Notes under the pieces: generated by a model
Seen by the model: only the letters and a program-made list of their open reading frames with translations
What the model was told of the DNA's origin: nothing
Database searches by the model: none
Made by a program: the position numbers and the translations under genes
Shown here: positions 58,301 to 64,000 of the stretch, piece after piece
How the letters are laid out: every line of letters begins with the position of its first letter
How positions within the stretch are numbered: position 1 is the stretch's first letter
DNA from: Crotalaria pallida
Lineage: Eukaryota > Streptophyta > Magnoliopsida > Fabales > Fabaceae
Assembly: GCA_037953625.1 (NCBI GenBank)
Contig: CM075655.1
Coordinates: forward strand, 23,702,001-23,766,000
Direction of reading: 5' to 3'
Length of the DNA: 64,000 bases

Positions 58301-61300
58301 ACGTACTCAAAATGCCCATACCTTGTTCGGAAGGCTGTTTTCGGAATGTCTTCTTCTCGGACTCGGATCTGGTGATATCCAGATCGAAGGTCTATCTTTG
58401 AGAACACTGACGCTCCCTTGAGTTGGTCCAATAAATCGTCAATCCGAGGGAGGGGATATTTGTTCTTCACTGTTACCGCGTTGAGCTTCCGATAATCAGT
58501 GCACATTCTGAGGCTACCATCTTTCTTTTTAACAAATAGAATCGGAGCTCCCCAAGGTGAGACGCTTGGTCGGATTAGCTTTCTGGCCAAAAGTTATTCC
58601 AGCTGTTTCTTAAGCTCTTCTAGCTCGGGAGGTGCCATTCTGTACGGAGCGATTGAGATCGGGCCAGTTCCTGGAAGAAGGTCTATACTGAACTCTACTT
58701 CTCTGCTCGGCGGTAAGCCAGGCATTTCATCGGAGAAAACCTCTGGGAATTCTCCGACTACAGGAGTTTGGTCTAAGGTCTGTTCCTCTGTTATCTCTAA
58801 CTTCGCTACAAAAGGGCCACTAAAGATTACGGTCTTTTCTCGGCAATCGAGCAGGATATGGTGCTGAGACATCCAGTCCATGCCAAGGATGATATCTAGC
58901 TTGGTTAAGGGTAGACAAATCAAATTGAGTTTAAATTCTCTACCTAATACTTGGATAGGACACTCTAGACACATTTTAGAAGTGATTACAGAAGAATTAG
59001 TTGGGGTAGAAATAGATAGTTTGTAAGGCATTTCTACTGGGGATAGTTTTAGTCTATCCATACAGTCAAGGGAAATGAAAGAATGTGTGGCTCCGCAGTC
59101 AAATAGCACGGCACATGGAATACTATTTACTCGACAAGTACCTCGGATCAGTTCGTCAGCATCAGTCACTTCTTCACCATCCATAGTGTAAACTTTGCCT
59201 CTCTGCATAGGTCGGTTAACACCAGTCTGATGAGCCTTGGTCACATTGACCTCTTCCTTCACAATATTCTCGGTACACCGAGCTACAAAATGACCAGGCT
59301 TGCCACATCGGAAACAGGATCCTCTCGCTTTGCTCGGATCCAGACTCCAGCATTCTCCCCTGTGCTGTCTTCCACAATGTTGGCAGATCGGATACGGGCC
59401 AGGAACAACCACCATCTGACCACCGCTCCTCGGAGCTGTTGACATTCTGGAGTTCGGATTCACATAGGGAGCAGATCTCTGGATAGCTCCCTTTCCTCTG
59501 ATCGGACCCACTCCTTTTTGTGCCGACCTGCTCCTCTTTCCATCAGCTTTCCTTTTGAGCCCCTTCTCATAAGTGCTAGCCATGTTTATCAATTGCGAGA
59601 GATTGGCCACATTCTGATATTCGAATGCGAGCCGAATATCGTCACGGAGACCAGACTCAAACTTGATGCACTTGGTGCGTTCGTCAGCATCTCTGCAGCT
59701 TCCTGAATAGCGGATCAAATCCTCGAACTGAGCGGCATACTCCCCAACGCTCAAGTTCCTCTGTTCCAGCTTGAGAAAAGCGAGCTCCTTCTCTCTCCTG
59801 ACATCTTCAGGAAAGTACTTTCCGAGGAAGCGGGCTTGGAACAATTCCCAAGTGATGACCTCATTTGTTGCTTCCAATCCTCGACTTTGTTGATCCCACC
59901 AGTGCTCGGCTTCACTAGCCAGCACAAACTCAGCTAACCTCACCCTGTACTCATAGGGAGGTTGCAGAGATCGGAAGATCTTCTCAATATCCTGGAGCCA
60001 TCTCTGAGCTCCATCTGGTTTATATCCTTCTTCGAACCGAGGTGGTTCGTTCTTCCGAAATCGGCTCATCCAGTCTATCTCGACCGGAGCCGGAGGTTGG
60101 GGCTGAAGGGATGCAACTGCAGCTGCTGCGGCCGCGGCGATGTTTTGAGCGAGGTTCTCAGCCTGATTCTGCTGAGCCTGCGCTTGGTTCTGCTGTAGCT
60201 GAACCAGGGTTTCCAACACAGTGGCAATTCAGTTGTTATCAGCTCATCTCCCAGCCATGCTGTTTGGTCATGGAGAGAAAGCCAATTAACTTCCGATTAA
60301 TCAAGTAAATGTATATATATAAACATATATACCTATGAGCTCTATTGTCTAACTTAGACTTCTAGACTTTACTTATTTGTCACTCTCTTGGTGAGTAACC
60401 ACTAGAGTCTTTCGCAACTCCAATAGGCCGAGGAGAAACTGCTCTGATACCAAAAATGTAACACCCTATGAAATAATTACCCTTAATTACCCCAAAATTA
60501 GGATTTAAAATTTCTTTTAAGATGGATATGATATTTGCCAAAATAATATTTCCTTCCATTAATAACAAAAACATCAGAGTTAATAAAGCGGAAGACTTAA
60601 AGGCATCAAATTCATAAAGTATAAGTTTAGGTACATTCAGTTCGGTCATTCAAAATACAATTAGTGTTTTAGCTCGGCCCAACTGGCCAAGACCCAATAC
60701 AAAACAATGTTCTAGCTCAGCCCAACTGGCCGAGGCCCATCCACCTATCTGACTCTAAATAACTTACTCTCCCTGTGAGGGAGAGTGATCCTGCTCGGCC
60801 GGGGACTGCGTCTGCTCGGGCTCAGTACCTGAAAAATGGTAAGGAGGTGAGCATTACACAGAACTTAAGTAAGCAGTTTCTAAAATGACATACCGAACTA
60901 TCAAGCCAAACACAAATAGTCAAATAGCAAATAAATCACAAGTAATCAAACCCATATATCTCATGCATATATCAACATTTAGCTCGGTTCGCATACCCAC
61001 ATCCTCGTCTAGCTCGGCTCACATCATAAACCAGTTAACTCATTGCTAGCTATACCTCGGTTTATCCTCTCATGTCTCGGATTACCATCTCTATCTCGGG
61101 TTCACTACTCAATATTTCACTTTCACATAATTTACAATCTTTTACTCTTCTCGGATGCATGCACCCAATGAATGTCTTACACCATTTAAGTCGGATATTG
61201 GAGTGTCCATAACTGCGAGTACCACAATACTCGGCTTACAGCTGCGAGCACCACTATGCTCGGCTTACGCGATCAATGCACGCACCCAGTACGCGTCTGC

Positions 61301-63479
61301 TATGACCAGGAACACTACCGCCGATCATTCTATGGAGTAAGGAGCGTCCATAACTACGAGTACCACAATACTCGACTTACAGCTGCGAGCACCACAATGC
61401 TCGGCTTACGCGATCAATGCACGCACCCAGTACGCTTATGCTATGACCAGGAACACATCCCACCGATTCCGTTCTCGGAACCTTGTGAGTCATAACTGCG
61501 AGCACCACAATGCTCGACTTACAGCTGCGAGCACCACAATGCTCGGCTTACGCGATCAATGCACGTACCCAGTACGCGTCTGCTATGACCCAACCACACA
61601 ACCATTTCTCTTTAATTCCCCTTATCTTATTAACCATTACTTTTAGTTCGGCCCACCTCAGTTCACCTCTTTAATTTATTCCTCTTTGCATTAATCTCAT
61701 TATTTACTTAGCTCGGCCTATCTCGGCTCAACTCTTTACCCATTTCCGATTTCCCTTATCCCTATCATCTATCTCAGCTACCTATCTCATTATATAACTT
61801 ATTAGTTTGTCTTCTCGATCCACCCTGGTTACCATTCTTCTCATTCTCCATTCTCACCCTCTCTCGGCTCGGCCACAGATACAAATGCCAAATATCAAAG
61901 CATCATAAACACTTATACCTCAACAACCACATGAACAAAACATTTAGTCAATCCATCATATAAAATGCAGCATATGAAATATAGCATGTAATCAAAAATG
62001 ATATTCCATATTCACCTAAAATCCATGTTTCTAGTTCATTCATTAATTCCCCTTTTACCCTTTTTACCATTTCTCTTCTAACATTAACCTATGTCAATTC
62101 CCTAATCTAATACCCACTCTTAGTACCCTTTATGAACACCCTAGAAACCCAAACTCAAGTAGAGGTAACACTCACTCCTTACCTCAAACCGTGTGAGATA
62201 AGAGTTGAGAGTTTGAGAATGGTTCCTTGTTGCTTGTCCTTGATCTTAGCACCCTTGAATCCTTCTTACTCCAAGCTGCACACGAGCTCCATCAATCTAT
62301 ACACGAACTCCACGGCGGTCCAGGGGCGTCCGGGACGGAAGAGAAGGCAGCGGGGAGGAGGTCTCTGGTTGGTGGAAGAGAGGGAAAATGTTCGTGAGAA
62401 GAGGAGAGGAAGAAGATATGTTGGGTTGTTGTTGCTGGACTTTGAGAGAAAAGGGAAAGAGAGACGTAGGGAAGAGAGAGAAGAATAAAAGTGAGAAGTG
62501 TTATGGGTTATGTGTTGGGATTTTCTTTTATTCAAATGTGGAAGATATTTGTGTGGCTCTCATTGGAAGCTTCTTGAGGAAGCTTGAATATGTGGACAGG
62601 ATTCATTGGCTTCTTGAGGAAGCCATGAACAGTACATTGAAAAGGACATAAAGCAGTGATAATGACATAAAGTGGATGCTGGTACCACGTACGGATGGTA
62701 CGAAACTCAAGGGCTACCAACTCAACATGAGCTGGCACGGAGGAGCTAGGACGTGTCGGCTAGGATACGTCGGCTCGGTATGGAGGAATTGTAGTAGTCC
62801 GAGCTTCCATCTCGGATAATAGGGTGAGGTTTTCTAAGGTCGGCTAGTCCGGACTGGACAACAGGTTCCGCGTTTGGTTCTCATCCAGCTCGGTTCATAT
62901 GCACACAATCTCATCTAGCTCGGCCGAGATCGGACCGAGGTCCTATACTTACATCTTAGGTCGGCCTATGCTCATACTACCCTTCTAACCTTGTACAATT
63001 TCTAAGGCCTAATCCTATCCTTAAATAAATATTTATATACTAAAATTGTATTATTTAATATTAATTTTCAGGATGTTACACTCATCATCACCAAAAAATG
63101 TGCCCTCATCATCCAAACCAAATAACAGTCTCAAATCATCAGGTTTAACAACAAAATGGTGTCCCCTTACTTGACTTTGATACACATCATCTATCTTAGT
63201 AAAATTCTGATAAAACTGTCTAACCAACCTAGGATAATAATGTGATTTAAATTCTAAAAACTTCTGAACATTCTGAACAACAAGGAGATCATGGAAACCA
63301 AACCTTTCTTTTCTCAGCCATGCAAAATTGATGTACCGAATTATCCCAAACAACCTGTTATCAAACTTTGGTGCCCTTGACTCACGCTCTGCCTGAGAAA
63401 ACCACGAATTATTTCTGTCCTTGTGTGGTGGTCTCTTCTTGCGTGGAGGTTGAGGAGGATCAGAGGAGGAGGAGGCCAT
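52396..63479 (-). CDS. 386-codon transposon-associated ORF split by a Tekay-type element
   Basis: Right part 63081-63479 (ATG, MASSSSDPPQPPRKKRPPHK) and left part 52396-53157 join in frame when the insertion and one copy of ctcat are removed. The N-terminal half has RLFGIIRYINFAWLRKE and LRLLFGLDDEG; the C-terminal half has YIIAYCLIPKGNQNYA and WNRIVLARMY, then a proline/alanine linker and a helical end with repeated MEQR. This resembles the 'putative plant transposon protein' ORFs common in legume genomes; the function is unknown. It is the only ORF of its copia-like host element seen here. Apart from the insertion I see no break. Confidence 0.65.
53919..54330. repeat. Hairpin array in the Tekay-type 3' LTR
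   Basis: Short inverted repeats with loop CCACAA or CCACTA: stem GAGTA/TACTC (53919-53934), CGAGCA/TGCTCG (53947-53964), CGAGTA/TACTCG (near 54059), CGAGCA/TGCTCG (near 54088, 54200 and 54230), alternating with ACGCACCCAGTACGCGT hairpins. Stems vary but remain paired. The 5' LTR has the matching array at 61217-61590. Confidence 0.8.
55303..55361. repeat. Two adjacent hairpins with a common TTGAG loop
   Basis: AAGCTTCTTGAGGAAGCTT and TGGCTTCTTGAGGAAGCCA lie 40 bp apart; the stems differ by matched changes at both arms. Also present in the 5' LTR near 62567-62625. Confidence 0.75.
55831..55840 (-). other. Polypurine tract of the Tekay-type element
   Basis: The minus strand reads GGGAGAGGAA directly before the 3' LTR. 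Confidence 0.8.
55867..60258 (-). pseudogene. gag-pol: Tekay-type Gag-Pol polyprotein, seven nonsense codons, no frameshift seen
   Basis: One frame of 1464 codons runs from the ATG at 60256-60258 to TAA 55867-55869. Order: Gag core (about 59500-60050), zinc knuckle CFRCGKPGHFVARC (near 59300), protease FDCGATHSF (near 59095), reverse transcriptase (PYRMAPPEL, PFGLTNAP, catalytic VFIDDILIYS near 58190), RNase H (FDVFCDASKQG, DHKSLGYLF), integrase (HPGATKMYQDLKRLFWWP, CLTCQKAK, SDRGPRF, DGQSERTIQ) and a chromodomain-like tail (LPVRVEDRQVRRLRGKEIPLV). Premature stops: 60244-60246, 60229-60231, 58594-58596, 58156-58158, 57397-57399, 56335-56337 and 55945-55947. It cannot make full-length enzyme as written. 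Confidence 0.9.
60441..60452 (-). other. Primer-binding site, initiator Met tRNA (Tekay-type)
   Basis: The minus strand reads TGGTATCAGAGC, four bases from the 5' LTR. Confidence 0.9.
60457..63080 (-). repeat. Tekay-type 5' LTR
   Basis: From TGTAACACCC to GGATGTTACA on the plus strand. It contains the CAGTACCTGAAAAATGG module (60824-60841, the complement of a splice-acceptor-like TTTTTCAGGTACTG), the hairpin array 61217-61590, and GA-rich sequence near 62330-62490 where several chance ORFs overlap. Confidence 0.9.
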
Positions 63480-63770
63480 GATTAAGGAGAGAGAAAGGGT
63501 TAGGGTTCGGTTTTCTTAGGGTTAGGGTTTCTGGATTTGGGGAAAATCGATTTGAAGGATTTGGGAGTGAAATTGATGGTGATTTTCGGTAGAAATGATG
63601 TTGGAAGGAAGAATTATGGTTGAAATATGGTGAAAAATTGTGATTCAATAGCCCATAATAGTCAAAAGCGATTTTCGAGTATGAGAGAAGAGGAGAGAAT
63701 TCGGAGAAGAGAGAGAAAGAAAAGAGGAAAAATGAGCCAAAGTGCTGAAAACGTGTTTTTATAAAATTCA
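63480..63770 (-). other. Leader of the 386-codon ORF
   Basis: The sequence right of the ATG is GGGTTAGGGTTT-like then GA-rich, with no ORF of note on the coding strand. It resembles a 5' untranslated region and precedes the palindrome array at 63776. Confidence 0.4.
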
Positions 63771-63775
63771 AGCCT

Positions 63776-63985
63776 TAATCGATTAGAGAAGTCCTTAATC
63801 GATTAATAAAGGCATTAATCGAGTAAGACCGAAAGAAATTTTTGAATTAATCGAGTTAATACTTCATTAATCGAGTAAGTGCGAAAATGATTTTAAAATT
63901 AATCGAGTTACAGCTTCATTAATCGAGTAAGTAAGAAAAAGATTTAAATATTAATCGATTAATGAATGACTGTTAATCGATTAAT
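63776..63985. repeat. Palindrome array at the window edge
   Basis: Cores (ATCGAT or ATCGAG) start at 63778, 63798, 63818, 63850, 63870, 63902, 63922, 63954 and 63976, giving distances 20, 20, 32, 20, 32, 20, 32 and 22 bp. The array may continue beyond the window. Confidence 0.9.
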
Positions 63986-64000
63986 GAGCACAAAACTCAA

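Larger units (their letters stand above)
53163..63080 (-). mobile_element. Complete Tekay-type Ty3/gypsy chromovirus, coding region decayed
   Basis: LTRs are 53163-55830 (2668 bp, 3' LTR) and 60457-63080 (2624 bp, 5' LTR), flanked by ctcat (53158-53162 and 63081-63085). Primer-binding site, polypurine tract and a single gag-pol frame are in the expected order. The LTRs differ mainly by copy number in short repeats (for example three against two ATACGTCGGCTMGG units near 55500 and 62760). A chromodomain-like end of Pol places it with chromoviruses. Confidence 0.9.

Overview
The window looks like nuclear DNA from a papilionoid legume. A receptor-like reading frame closely resembles the Nod-factor receptor NFR5/NFP, a multi-exon gene encodes vacuolar H+-ATPase subunit H, and most of the rest is plant LTR retrotransposon sequence primed by initiator-methionine tRNA. 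Nothing prokaryotic is present. Species cannot be fixed from the sequence alone.

Region 1 (1-38316) is one old Tork/Tnt1-type Ty1/copia element, read on the minus strand, broken into four pieces (6000-7363, 24821-25454, 27062-28097, 37176-38316) by later insertions. From left to right the insertions are: (a) a stack of Ty3/gypsy-type LTRs nested in each other (1-5999); (b) a 3.6-kb gypsy-type solo LTR (7364-10340 plus 24206-24820), itself split by a tandem gag-only copia array LTR-gag-LTR-gag-LTR (10341-24205), whose middle LTR is split by a second copy of the same 3.6-kb LTR (15617-19208); (c) a solo copia LTR (25455-27061); (d) a complete SIRE-like copia element (28098-37175) with intact gag and pol frames and almost identical LTRs, so very young.

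Region 2 (38317-48360) is the gene island. A single-exon NFR5-like LysM receptor pseudokinase gene (38560-40350, minus) is intact over 596 codons except for one in-frame TAG at codon 136. Upstream in the same orientation lies VHA-H (41346-47111, minus). Its 11 coding exons can be assembled into a full-length 452-residue product, but intron 4 begins TT instead of GT.

Region 3 (about 48360-64000) is again nested retrotransposons. A gypsy-type LTR (about 48370-50746) is followed by a non-autonomous copia-like element (50830 to beyond the window). This element carries a 386-codon ORF that is split by a complete Tekay-type chromovirus (53163-63080, 5-bp duplication ctcat). The chromovirus gag-pol frame has seven nonsense codons and no visible frameshift.

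The most unusual signal is a set of palindrome arrays in the LTRs and untranslated parts of these elements. Twelve-bp palindromes come in doublets whose centres are 20-23 bp apart, and the doublets repeat about every 51-53 bp. The palindromic word differs between elements (TTAATCGATTAA, TTACTCGAGTAA, CTAATCGATTAG, TGGTGCACCA), but the dyad symmetry and phasing are kept, in both copia and gypsy families. A second signal is a series of small hairpins in the Tekay-type LTRs with a constant loop and stems that change in a compensatory way. Neither is explained by the standard parts of an LTR retrotransposon.
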